Assembly (NCBI GenBank): GCA_001695595.3
Contig: MBPM02000017.1
Span: 558,001-622,000, forward strand
Length of the DNA stretch: 64,000 nt
Source: Plasmopara viticola
Taxonomy: Eukaryota > Oomycota > Peronosporomycetes > Peronosporales > Peronosporaceae
Direction: 5' to 3'
The position numbers and the translations under genes were made by a program. Shown piece after piece: positions 45,324-55,391 of this stretch (within the stretch, counting starts at the first letter, position 1; the number at the start of each line of letters is the position of its first letter). Below the pieces are notes generated by a model that did no database searches, had not been told where the DNA came from, and worked only from the letters and a program-made list of their open reading frames with translations.

Positions 45324-45631
45324 CTTGACGTGTGCGTGAGCCGTGGGGAAATGTAAAGTGGTCCCGTGCGTCGTTTTCGATACAATGAAGGTGTTGATTG
45401 AACCACATTGCAAGTCATTGTGCTGGACAATGACAAGAGGAATGCATGCATGGCAAAGCCAAAGGAGAGGCTGTTGCCAGTTAATTGGCTGGCACCGGTG
45501 TTCGTTCCACGGAGACGATCAAGTGAACGCAAGTAATCGTCGTCGTGTTGAGTCAGTGCCATTGCAATGCCACGGTTCAGTCGATTGTATCCCGGCGATT
45601 CTCCCGCGGGCAAGGTTTCGGTGGGAGAATT

Positions 45632-45692
45632 GGACACAGATGGCAGTGTATAGTATACACTTAGTGTCTAGTATACACTGCCATCTGTGTCC
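45632..45692. repeat. Perfect 21-bp inverted repeat with 19-base loop
   Basis: Left arm 45632-45652 (GGACACAGATGGCAGTGTAT plus A) is exactly reverse-complemented at 45672-45692. The loop, GTATACACTTAGTGTCTAG, itself contains GTATAC. It lies about 310 bases upstream of the GH81 start codon. It could form a stable hairpin or be the end of a small mobile element. Confidence 0.85.
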
Positions 45693-46097
45693 ACTGTATA
45701 GCGTGTTGTGAGACAAAGGACTGAGACATGCGCGACGAGGTTATGGCGTTTTAAAGTTATATCTGGGTGATGTGTACTTCCCGTAAAAACTTATAAGGAG
45801 CTGACGGCTACGAAATATATTTTTATCCTTGACTAACTTTTGAAGCATTATCGTTTTATGGCAATGGTTTTATCAAAAGAAAGAGGCTTTGGAATCAAAT
45901 TAGTCAAATGGGTGTTGATTTGCTGGCGAAAAGGCAATTTTGATCGAAGGCTTAAACATTATCCTTGATAAAAGTGTGTGCATTAATGCTAACGCAGACG
46001 GGGTGTTGGCCTAGGAGTACATATACGAGATGGAGCATAGCGCTTAATCTAGGAAGGTTCAGTCTGTTTCTAAGTGTCGATACACTGAGCAGTTGAC

Positions 46098-46389
46098 GGT
46101 AGCACCGCCAAAGTGTACTTAAATATAAGTATCGTCGACATCGAAATGGAGCAGCTTTATTGTTTATTGAGTACAGCTTTACTTGCGGGCTTGGAAAAGC
46201 CAGCGTCGCTCAGGCGATCGCGGGAAAACAAATTTATCCAGCTTACAAAAATGTGAGGGTCTTAGGTAATTTCCAAATGTTGATACGCTTACAGACGTGC
46301 AAAGACGCAATAAAGCCACCATTTTGGAAATGGCAATTTTGAAGCATAGTCGAAGAAAACTTAAGAAAAAAGTTGATATGGTCAAGTGA
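46098..46389 (+). pseudogene. Possible ABC-F ATPase fragment
   Basis: One frame reads RNGAALLF, then GLGKASVAQAIAGKQIYPAY and KNVRVL. A shift or a 29-base insertion at about 46266-46294 is followed by DVQRRNKATILEMAILKH and SRRKLKKKVDMVK before a stop. The order Walker A region, Q/AIAGKQI, RVLxV(E)Q, helical linker resembles the start of an ABC-F ATP-binding cassette. The Walker A Gly-rich loop is damaged. A 29-base intron is unlikely, so a frameshift in a decayed copy is the better reading. Tentative. Confidence 0.35.
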
Positions 46390-47080
46390 AGGGTCTGCAA
46401 ACTGATACTTTAGCAAACAAGAGCAAGAATAGCACAGCGTGCTTTCCATGTACTGCGACATTCTATTCAGGTACAGAGCATTACTTTGCAGCAGCAAATT
46501 CGAAAATTCTAGATATGGTATTTGTGAAATATAGAGCTCGAAAAAAAAAAACTTGTGCGAGCGCAGTATATTAATTTTTAGGAGCATACACATCTCGAGG
46601 ATAAAGTCGGAAGGATCAAAGAAATAATATAAAAAAGCTACAAGAACCAGCCACTTAAGACGCAAATTTTATGCAAGAACGGTCGGGACGATCGAAGATT
46701 AATATATTGTTGGAGAAATGAAAGAAGTTGTGATGGTGGTGTCCATCTCTTCGTTGGGGAGTCGCTTGCTGTGTACTGCAGTAAAGGTGTCATGTACAGT
46801 CCAATGACCTACAAATATTTGAGCATGCTCGTACTCAAAAACCGCATCTTTGTTCCACTATTTCCACTTTCAAATTGTCGACTTTTTCGTCGCGAGTAGA
46901 CAAAGAAGGATCCTCCTGATCATAAAAGAAGGATTGGCGAAGTCTTGAACCAAAGCAATCGACTGTTTAACCCGTAAAGAACAACCTAAGAGTCTGCTCA
47001 CAATGGAATGGCTGGACTTTGGTCATGGAAGACTCTCAAAGCATCTTTGTGTCCATGTTTTTTAGCCCAGATTTGTCACT

Positions 47081-48916
47081 TCAAAGCCGTCGAAACCACT
47101 TTAGAAGGTTCACCACACTTGATGTTATGGATACGTTTCTTGTCTGCTTTGAGACTGAGTAAACTTCCTCACTTTGAGGTTGTTTCTGACACCATCGAGG
47201 ACCTACATTGATGTGGTACTGTCGAAAAGAGCATGTTTTCACGTCTGGATTTATCCAAGCCGACAAAAAGACAGCGACACGAGCCTTTCCAGCCTCCAGT
47301 GCAGCCCGACGAGCGTCAAAGAGACAGCCGTGGACACAAGAGCGAATGAGTGCATCCACGCACTGTACATTTCCTTGCGCTGCAACTCGCTCAAGAGCGT
47401 ACTCATGTGAACCTTCGTGTCTGTGCTCTCCAAGATACTGCACGACACTGACATGGCCGTGTATGGCTGCATTGGTCATGGCGTCTTTTGTACACCCTTC
47501 CACTCGATTTTCCTGTAAATAGCGCACAATGTCTAAATATCCATTACTTGCAGCATTGTCCATGGCTTTAGTTGTACACGTAGCATTGGCCTCTTCATGT
47601 AGCACACGCACAATTTCCAAGTGACCATTTTGACACGCAGCATCTAAAGCACTGGACGTACAACCCTCGGATCGTTTCGCCACGAGAAATTGTACCACTT
47701 CAACATGGCCTCTCCACGCAGCCCCATCAATTGCTCTTACACTGCATCCTTCCTGTCGATTGTCATGTAAAAACTTGATCACCATCAAGTTTCCCATCAA
47801 TGCCGCGCCATCCATGGCATCAATCGTACACCCTTCTGTCCGGTAATCATGCAAAAAGCGGACTACATCCAAGTGTCCACTTTGAGCTGCTCCATTCATC
47901 GCATTCGTCGTACACCCTTCATGGCGGTGGTTGTGCAGAAATAGCACAATGTGCAGAAAGCCTCCAGCAGCTGCACCATCCATTGCAGCAGTCGAACAGC
48001 CTTCGCTTCGATTCGTATGTAAAAAGTGGACAATGTCAAAGTGTCCGTTGCGAGCAGCTCCATCCATTGCTGCAATGGTACACCCTTCCGTTCGTTGTGC
48101 GTGGAGAAAGCGTACGACCTCTAGAAATCCATTGCGAGCTGCGTTATCGATTGCTGCAACCGTGCACCCTTCTCTTCTTTGCTCGTGCAAGTACGTGACG
48201 ATCTCTAAATGTCCGTTCGCTGCAGCTTTATCCATTGCGTCCGATGTGCACCTCTGCTCTTCGTCTCCATTCTCCAATAAGAACCTCAATGTACCTAACT
48301 GACCACGAGCAGCCACCAAATCCACAAGGTGTGGGTCTTTAAACCCATTTGTTGCGAGCCCTCTTTCTTTTAAAAACGCCATTAAAAGAAGTCCTGCATG
48401 ACTTAAATCATCGGCATTCACGTCTTTTAGCGCTAGGTCTGAGTAATGATTAGCGACCCACTCGACAATTTCCACTTTCGTCTCCGAGTTAAAAACTTCT
48501 GAATACCGAATTGCCCATGCCAGCAACGTGCTACCTTTTATTCGGTCCCTCACGAGCGCTGTTTTATCTTTCTGGTCGTCTTGAATCGTCTTGACCAGGT
48601 ACTGGACCATTTCTAGTCGCCCGAATTGAATGGCGTAGCATATCGTGCCTTCAAAGGACAATTCCGGCCGCGTCTTGTACGCTTGAGTCGTCGACAGGCG
48701 GTATAAATGACGCAGTGTCTCGAAATCTCCACGTTGGATGGCATCGCGCGGTAGAATGCCAGTGGCAGACCACGGAAATCCGCGATCGCCGTGCTGAAGC
48801 GATGAGAGTGACGACAACACTCGACCAGGAATGCCGTCAATATAGGTCATGATGAGGCGAAAGAGCGGCAGACTGGTAAGCACCAGCGTCGGAGCACTAG
48901 GTGAAGAGACGGACAT
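47081..48916 (-). CDS. Ankyrin-repeat protein
   Basis: 611 residues, intronless, ATG at 48916. Residues about 80-200 hold diverged ankyrin-like units. From about 205 there are roughly ten repeats of 33-34 residues with the pattern EGCTxxAMDxAAxNGHLxxVxFLHxxR. This Cys-containing unit is typical of large oomycete ankyrin families. The C-terminal 100 residues are basic and lack repeats. No kinase, zinc-finger or other effector domain is visible, so it is probably a protein-binding scaffold. The partner is unknown. A 36-base tandem repeat begins 35 bases upstream of the start. Confidence 0.9.
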   Translation of the reverse strand: MSVSSPSAPTLVLTSLPLFRLIMTYIDGIPGRVLSSLSSLQHGDRGFPWSATGILPRDAIQRGDFETLRHLYRLSTTQAYKTRPELSFEGTICYAIQFGRLEMVQYLVKTIQDDQKDKTALVRDRIKGSTLLAWAIRYSEVFNSETKVEIVEWVANHYSDLALKDVNADDLSHAGLLLMAFLKERGLATNGFKDPHLVDLVAARGQLGTLRFLLENGDEEQRCTSDAMDKAAANGHLEIVTYLHEQRREGCTVAAIDNAARNGFLEVVRFLHAQRTEGCTIAAMDGAARNGHFDIVHFLHTNRSEGCSTAAMDGAAAGGFLHIVLFLHNHRHEGCTTNAMNGAAQSGHLDVVRFLHDYRTEGCTIDAMDGAALMGNLMVIKFLHDNRQEGCSVRAIDGAAWRGHVEVVQFLVAKRSEGCTSSALDAACQNGHLEIVRVLHEEANATCTTKAMDNAASNGYLDIVRYLQENRVEGCTKDAMTNAAIHGHVSVVQYLGEHRHEGSHEYALERVAAQGNVQCVDALIRSCVHGCLFDARRAALEAGKARVAVFLSAWINPDVKTCSFRQYHINVGPRWCQKQPQSEEVYSVSKQTRNVSITSSVVNLLKWFRRL

Positions 48917-48950
48917 GGATACGGCCTGATTTTACAAGTACAAGGGGTAC

Positions 48951-49020
48951 TATATTAAAACTCTTCAAGCGGTACTATCCAGCATTAATATTAAAACTCT
49001 TCAAGCGGTACTATCCAGCA
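48951..49020. repeat. Tandem repeat, two units of 36 bases
   Basis: The block ATATTAAAACTCTTCAAGCG followed by GTACTATCCAGCA occurs twice with a period of 36 and almost no mismatch (first copy 48952-48984, second ending at 49020). It sits just upstream of the minus-strand ankyrin gene, in its 5' leader or promoter. Confidence 0.85.
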
Positions 49021-49354
49021 GTTGGACAAAGTTTGTTGATCTTGCCCTTTACTAAGAGCAACATTTGATTCTAGACGACCTCTCTATTCGGATTGAACTG
49101 CTACCCTATCAAACGATGTGTGGCTCCAGCGAGAAGGCGAATGATCCGCATAGGAATAAAAAGCATGCTCGTGTTCGAGTCAATGTTGAAAATTATAGTC
49201 CGATATACCGCAAAATTTCATCTTCTATAGCACCTTGAGCTTTTTCATATAAAATGTACTTCGAGAAATTAGTGTACTTATAGTGTGCCGCACATTAGAA
49301 ACAACCTCCTTTTCTAGTGTGTCCCACATTTGTTCCTCTACGGTGGGTGGACCT

Positions 49355-50942
49355 ATGAAGACGACGTTGCCAACGTCGGACGCGACCTTGGCGCTTGGCA
49401 GCTGGCTTCTCTTCTTCTTGTTTGCTCGCTTCTTCTTTTCGTGGTGGCTCTTTCGCGACTATGCCGTACGCAATGCAGCAACTCCATTGCTCTTTGCAGC
49501 CACGTTGACGTTCTCCTTGAGTATCTTCCAAATGGTTTTATTCGAAGTAACAAATGTGATGCACGTGGGTAGTCGCCAATGGGTCTGGCGCGTCGATCTC
49601 ATCGCTATGACGTATCTAGTCGTGTTAGTCTTGCCACTTTCGCTCTTCTACGCGCTAGCAAGGGAGTATGGCGTAGCGAGGCGTCATGCGGTGGGTACAG
49701 CCAGCGCACTCTTGGTGTTCTATCTTTACGGCTTTTGGAGACTCGGTAGCGTACTGGAACAAGATCTTCCACCCCAATCTGTTGACGGTGAGTTGATAAT
49801 CGCAGCTTGAAAAAGATCTCTTAGCAAGAATGTTGACATTTAAGAGCTGACTCTGGTGTTCTTTGTGGGTTTCGACAGCGCTATTCTCTATTCGCAACTT
49901 TGTGAGTCGAGTAAGTCTCCTGGGCGTGATATTCATGGCACTTCTATCCGGGTTTGGTGCTGTTAATTGTCCATACGAGTACATGGCGTTCTTCTGGCGA
50001 AGAGTGGCCGAAGAGGACATTGAATTCTTGGAAAAACGTTTGCGTCATAATCTTGACATTCTAATTGCCAAGAAGAAGCGACTGACGCTAGAATTGCGTG
50101 CAGTGGTACGGAGACAAGATGAAACATTGACAAGCAAAAAGAGTTCAGTCTTTTCGCGCGTCTTGCGCTTGTTTTCGAAACAGAACGACACGACGTACAT
50201 CAAATTACTCGAGGCGGAAATCTCGACGTTAGAAAGTCTTGGACGCGAATTGTTTTTAGAGGTGAATGACTTACGAAACGTGCAGGCAAGATCATTAAGA
50301 GCAAGGACATTGCGAGGTCGAATATTTAACTTCTTTGGCTACGTCATGTCAGCCTTTTGTATGTACAAGATGCTCATGAGCACGCTTAACGTAGTGTTTC
50401 GAAGAAATCGCGATAAAGACCCCATCACTGACGCTGTGGAAAAGTTGCTGTATATCTGGCCATCGTTGGCCGAGCAGCTAAATATTCGCTTTTTGTCGGA
50501 AATCGCGTCACTTGGATTCGTGGGAATTCTCGTCTTTACTCAAACGCGAGGCTTTCTTGTAACGCTGCTCAAGTTCTTTCGCACGTATTCAAGCACGGTT
50601 TCGTCAAATAGTGTCGTGCTTTGGCTTGCTCATCTTACGGGCATGTACTTCATCTCGTCTTTTGTCCTCATGCGAATGAATCTCAGTCCCTTGCATCGGT
50701 ACGCCATTGAAAAAATTCGGTTTGCGCCAATTCGTTTTCTAACTTCTTTCTCGAACATTTTCCGTAGACAGCGAATTGACGAAGTGCTCGGAGAAATTGA
50801 GTTTAATGTTTTTCATCGGTACTTTGACATGATGTTCGTTGTCAGCGCTTCGTGCAGTATTGGCGTTCTGGCTCTTACAAAATTCTCAAGGGCCTCACGA
50901 ACGGCCTACAATGACTACGGCGACCACGATAAATTTCCTTGA
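49355..50942 (+). CDS. GPHR / GTG-family multipass membrane protein
   Basis: Homologue of Golgi pH regulator (animals) and GTG1/2 (plants), an anion channel or receptor-like protein of the Golgi/ER. Exons 49355-49787 and 49879-50942 with a 91-base GT-AG intron give 498 residues. ATG at 49355 (MKTTLPTSD) precedes the first helix (SWLLFFLFARFFFSWW). Hallmarks are LLSGFGAVNCPYEYMAFFWR right after the splice site and a long central coiled coil (EEDIEFLEKRLRHNLDILIA). Helices then flank the KDPITDAVEKLL region, with a final MYFISSFVLMRMNLSPLHRY segment. About nine membrane spans fit the family. It converges with SNAPC3, 43 bases apart. Confidence 0.9.
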
Positions 50943-50985
50943 CACACTGCACCGAAATCCCGGGCTTAATTTATAAATTTCGAAG

Positions 50986-52326
50986 CTAGCCTTGGACGAA
51001 AGGGAAGCTCAAGAAGTCGTCGTACAGCAAATTACCATTGGCGTCGTAGTGAGCAGCCCGGTAGCAACGATTGCAGAAAAACATGGGGTCAACTGTGGCC
51101 AGACGATCCCCATAACAGACAAACTTGGCACTGTAATTTTGACAGATCAAGCAGTTGCGTAGCGTATGACTTAGTTGGTTTGGCAGTCGAAGAGGGTAAA
51201 GGTTATTGCTCAATGGTGCATCCAGTTCATGCGGTAATCGTGCGTCTCGCAGTCGTAGTAAATGTTCACACTCGCCCTGATGAATGTACACTCCCGGTAC
51301 ATCGACAAGCAGCTCCAAATCGGCAAATGTGGACGTGTGAAGACTCTGCGGCGTTGCATTGTCGTCCTTGAACAAACCGAATTTTGCTTGACGTTCCGGT
51401 TTTGCTTGGATCCAGCGGATAATCTGCTCAGAGTAGTCAATACTCCCTGGAGCGCGTCGATCCACAAACATTTTTTGACCAAAATACACAAGTTTTGAAG
51501 CTCTGGCGTGGTCACTTAACCTTTCATCGTTTGCACAGACAATAAGGTCCACAAGATCCGAGAGCTTTTGGGAACGCCGCACAAGAAACGACTGGGTTCG
51601 AGCAGGATCTTTGCTTGGATGCAGCACGTCAAACCACAAGATGGGGTCTTTATCCATCAAAACATTTACTATCTTGTACTTCTCTTCGTTTTCACTCTCT
51701 TCCCGCTCAATGTTTGGCACTGGACGTGCAAATTCAAAGCTCATGGCTGTGACTGTATCTGCCATCGACCTCTTTTGCGCTAATCGTCGCTTCTTGATCT
51801 TAAAAGTGTTTACGAACGACTGGATCCGTTCACTAGGTACCCTCTCCGCCCTTAAAGTGTCGATATCGTTCAATTCTGCAAAAACGCCGTCAAAGCGCAC
51901 GCGTTCCTCGTGCCGTTCCTTCACCTCTTTCCTTCGCTGCTTCTTCTTCTGTCTCATAGCCGCTAGGGCTGCCTTTTGCTTGGCCACTATTGTCGCTCGA
52001 TCCTCCTCATCACGCAGCTCTATCTCAGACTCACTTGCCACATCATTCCCATCGTCCTTCTCAGTACTTGGTGTACCCTCACCATGCAAAGCGAGAGCAG
52101 CAATACGACGGTATTTCTTAATTCGTTCAGAGTAATGCAGCGCCTTGTCAGACTGCGCCAAGTCTCCTTCGTTCCAGCGCCGCAATGCACGGTAAATACC
52201 ATCGTCCACTGCTTTTTCTAATGGAGGCAACAGAATGTCGTCAACGCTTATGTCAACAGCGTCAAACTCTTCCTGAGCGCCATCGTAAAGAGGCATCAGC
52301 GGCGGGAAAAGCGCTTCAAAGTCCAT
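50986..52326 (-). CDS. SNAPC3: snRNA-activating protein complex subunit 3 (SNAP50-like)
   Basis: DNA-binding subunit of SNAPc, which recognises the proximal sequence element of small nuclear RNA promoters. 446 residues, intronless, ATG at 52326 (MDFEALFPP). The N-terminal half is charged with a Lys/Arg/Glu-rich helix (about 115-150). The C-terminal third shows the conserved SNAPC3 zinc domain: VYIHQGECEHLLRLRDARL, then CLICQNYSAKFVCYGDRLA, DPMFFCNRCYRAAHYDANG and LLYDDFLSFPF. The Cys/His ligands (CxxC ... CxxC with flanking His) are intact. Confidence 0.9.
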   Translation of the reverse strand: MDFEALFPPLMPLYDGAQEEFDAVDISVDDILLPPLEKAVDDGIYRALRRWNEGDLAQSDKALHYSERIKKYRRIAALALHGEGTPSTEKDDGNDVASESEIELRDEEDRATIVAKQKAALAAMRQKKKQRRKEVKERHEERVRFDGVFAELNDIDTLRAERVPSERIQSFVNTFKIKKRRLAQKRSMADTVTAMSFEFARPVPNIEREESENEEKYKIVNVLMDKDPILWFDVLHPSKDPARTQSFLVRRSQKLSDLVDLIVCANDERLSDHARASKLVYFGQKMFVDRRAPGSIDYSEQIIRWIQAKPERQAKFGLFKDDNATPQSLHTSTFADLELLVDVPGVYIHQGECEHLLRLRDARLPHELDAPLSNNLYPLRLPNQLSHTLRNCLICQNYSAKFVCYGDRLATVDPMFFCNRCYRAAHYDANGNLLYDDFLSFPFVQG

Positions 52327-52481
52327 TAGTAAGTATGATTTTCTATACAAAATAGTTATTTTTAAATTAAATTTTAAGGCAATCTTATCTTCAGATTACC
52401 AGTAATAAATCTAAGTAATAGGGTGCAAAAGTGCTCTTAGTAATCGATACTCGTCAAAAGTCTAAGATATCGTCAAATCTT

Positions 52482-54834
52482 TTAGCTCAACTTGAGGTTT
52501 GCGCCGTAGCGACGATCCGCTGCTTCGTCCTCGCGTATAATTTTCACTGCACGCTTTGCCACCATCACGACGGTCGAGTGCACGTTGCCGTTCGGAATCA
52601 AAGGAATAACAGACGCATCAGCTACCCGTAAGTTTTGAATGCCAAAGACGCGCAAATGGTTGTCAACGACTCCCTCGTTCTCGGAAAGTGCCATTGACGC
52701 ACTACCAACCCAATGCGAATTGCGAAATGCATTGTTATATACCCACTCGTCCAAGTCTATCTCACGCACCACCAATAAGAAACTGTTCTATTCAAAAACA
52801 CCAAAAACTACCTTTAGAAGTCTTGATAGCAGCGCCTGGGGACAGCTCACGCCCTATAACATCCTTCTCGCCTAGCATACACACACTTCATCAATTACGA
52901 TCCTTGAAGCGGTCACTTCCAATAAAGCTTACCAAGTTTGGCTGCAATCTCGCGCACTACCCCAATCGCCCAAGTGACTTTCCAAACATCACCTGATCTG
53001 AGATGCTCGGGGGGAGCTCCCGGAGTTTCTGACACAACGCGCGAAATCAGGTGATCATCATTGTCATTCTCGCCACTAGATTTGTGATCGCGTATAAGCA
53101 CCACACGATTACGTGCGAAAGGATCAAGCAGAGCAATCGTGATGATGGCCTGTGTTGTGTGGTCGAGTCCAGAGCTATTCGACATGTGAGGTTCGGACTT
53201 CTGAGGAAACAGCGTAAGTTGAATTTCGGGAACTGTAGCTCCCGGTGGAATCAAAAACGCCCCCGCTCTTATGCCAACGCTTCCGAAAAGACCAAAACTG
53301 GATGCATTCGCGGATTTCAAATTGGTGGTTTCAAAATACGACTTCAAATCAGCTCTAACCAGCATTTCAAAGTGTGTAGGACATAGCCTTTACCTGATCA
53401 TAAATCATTAAGTACGTACGTCAAATCAACGTTGCGTGTTTTCTTGTACTCGAAAACCATTCCAATCACGGGGTGATCCTGCAGATTCATTCCCACGCGA
53501 GGTAAGTGCTTCTTTAAAGGTAGTTTCACCTTTTCAAGCGTATCACGATTACCAAGTCCAGAGAGCATCAAAATCTTTGGAGTATTGATTGCACCCGCGG
53601 TAACGATTACTTCACCGCGTTTGGCAAGACGAATCGATTGTGTCGTGCCATTTCCGTAACGTACTTCCACTCCTTGAGTAACATTGTCGTCATCAATACT
53701 AATTTTCTACAATTTCATATCGTTAGATAAATCATGGCGTCTCTCACCAATATTGAATCTAGATATAACGCACCGTGACTGTCGTGTCAAGCATTAATCG
53801 GAAATTCTTCCGCTTAGATTGACCTGTTGTGCTATCCAGAATGGGTTCAAGAAATGCCTTGGCCGCGCTATCCCGAATTCCATCCTTTGTGTTGAAGTGG
53901 TAATAGCCAGCGCCGTGTCGTCCGTTGGGCGCATTGAAATCCATCGTACGCGGAATGCCCAACTCCACACACGCGTCGATAAATTCCCGAGACCCATCAC
54001 ACCTTTGCACAGCAGGAGTAGTTCGAACTAAACCACCTTTACCATGAAAACTCGAATCTGGTCCGTCAAAATCCTCGATAGCCATATACGTCTCTAATGC
54101 CTCGTGCCACGCCCATTTCGTCATATTCCATCGTTCAAAATCCGACGGTAACCCTCGCACTAAAAGTGTCACAATTTTTCAGTATTCAGTAATGTTCTCG
54201 CTATCCAATATCGCACCGTAAAGCATCGCGTTGTGGATCCCACAACCTCCTAAAGCTTTTGCCACATTCACGTCCGGGTATGGCCAATGCAACGACGGGG
54301 TGTTAGCGACATTTGTCCAGTAAAATGGCACGTCGAATGCCGTTAACTTTCTCGTATTAAATGGTGATACGATCGCCACCTGCAGGATTGATATCAGTAT
54401 TGATAATAACAAGCCTCAATCTATGTATACCCTCATCCCACCTTGCCGCCCAATTGCGCTTGAGATGCATTGCCTGCCTCAATCAGCAGCACGCGTCGCC
54501 AAGGATCATCACTCAATAATCTCGCCACTACGGAACCCGCTGGACCGCCGCCAATGACAATCACGTCGTACTACAGCAACTGACAATCATCACCACAAGC
54601 TATAAATACCAACTGTGACACAATTACCTCGTCTGCATGCATTAACGGAGTGATGCTCGTTGACGCAGCGTCGGGCTGGCGAAGCAGACGCAGCACGATG
54701 CCGACGCAAGTCGCGGCCCCTGCAAACAGCAGCAACAGCCCCGTGGCGCTTACGAGAAGCCGCGTACGGCGGTCAATAAGCTGCACGCCTGGGCGCAGCA
54801 GTGGTGACCGCTCATTGATGGGAATCGCCAGCAT
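52482..54834 (-). CDS. Membrane-anchored GMC-family FAD oxidoreductase, eight exons
   Basis: FAD-dependent alcohol/sugar-type dehydrogenase or oxidase. Exons: 54628-54834, 54442-54570, 54217-54379, 53774-54159, 53420-53706, 52933-53354, 52812-52871, 52482-52756. All introns are GT-AG and the phases close to 642 residues. Exon 1 encodes an N-terminal anchor (LLVSATGLLLLFAGAATCVG). Exon 2 opens with the FAD-binding YDVIVIGGGPAGS...LLIEAG. Exon 3 has LGGCGIHNAMLY, exon 5 the second GMC signature (AGAINTPKILMLSGLG). The last exon has HWVGSASM with the likely catalytic His, and ADASVIPLIPNGNVHSTV. The substrate (alcohol, choline or sugar) cannot be told. The anchor suggests a type II membrane protein facing the secretory lumen or cell surface. 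Confidence 0.85.
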
Positions 54835-55349
54835 AGGAAGTGCAGGCTGAAGATATAGAATTGCCAAGTGACGCGCACCATGAGCGCCGAAAAGGTATGA
54901 CTAATATTTTTACCACACTTGTGTATAGTGGACACAAAGGGAAGTGGGAAAGTACAAATGAGCTATTTTTTGCTGTCTACGATGTAGAAGCTTAAACTAA
55001 TGTCCTTTTTCGGTACAGTACCTGTTTACCTTTAAATAACAAATCTTAATAAACAAAAAAAAGATCACGTGCATTCTCATGACTCTTTGTGGCACTACTT
55101 ATAATATGTAAAATAGCTACGAACATTCATTCTATTAGCTTTTCTCTCATAGGAAGCCTTCTGTCGGCATAAAGGGCACATTCGGACCATTGAGAACAAG
55201 TGACTGGATTACGCAGCACCATTTTTGCACAGACGGATCTTCTAATGAACGACCGTACACAAATTCATCATTGTATGTGCACTACAATCAACTCGGTAAT
55301 TTAGGGTCATCCATTGAAGAATCTCAATATGCGATAGGCATTGAAGTGC

Positions 55350-55391
55350 TTTGCATATCGAGATTTCCGTTGAAGAATCTCGATATGCAAA
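55350..55391. repeat. Perfect 16-bp inverted repeat, 10-base loop
   Basis: TTTGCATATCGAGATT at 55350-55365 pairs exactly with AATCTCGATATGCAAA at 55376-55391. A third related piece (GAATCTCAATATGCGA) lies at 55319-55334, so the hairpin may have grown by a short duplication-inversion. No gene adjoins it. Confidence 0.75.

Larger units (their letters stand above)
45324..47080. other. Gap with inverted repeat and ABC-F relic
   Basis: Upstream of the GH81 gene. Contains the perfect inverted repeat at 45632-45692 and the ABC-F-like fragment at 46098-46389 (listed separately). A minus-strand ORF of 140 codons (46243-46665) is AT-rich and hydrophobic with no family; it overlaps the relic and is probably not real. 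Confidence 0.5.

Noticed and set aside
46243..46665. 140-codon minus-strand ORF
   Set aside because: AT-rich and Phe/Leu/Ile-rich with poly-Phe from an A-run; overlaps the ABC-F-like fragment on the other strand.
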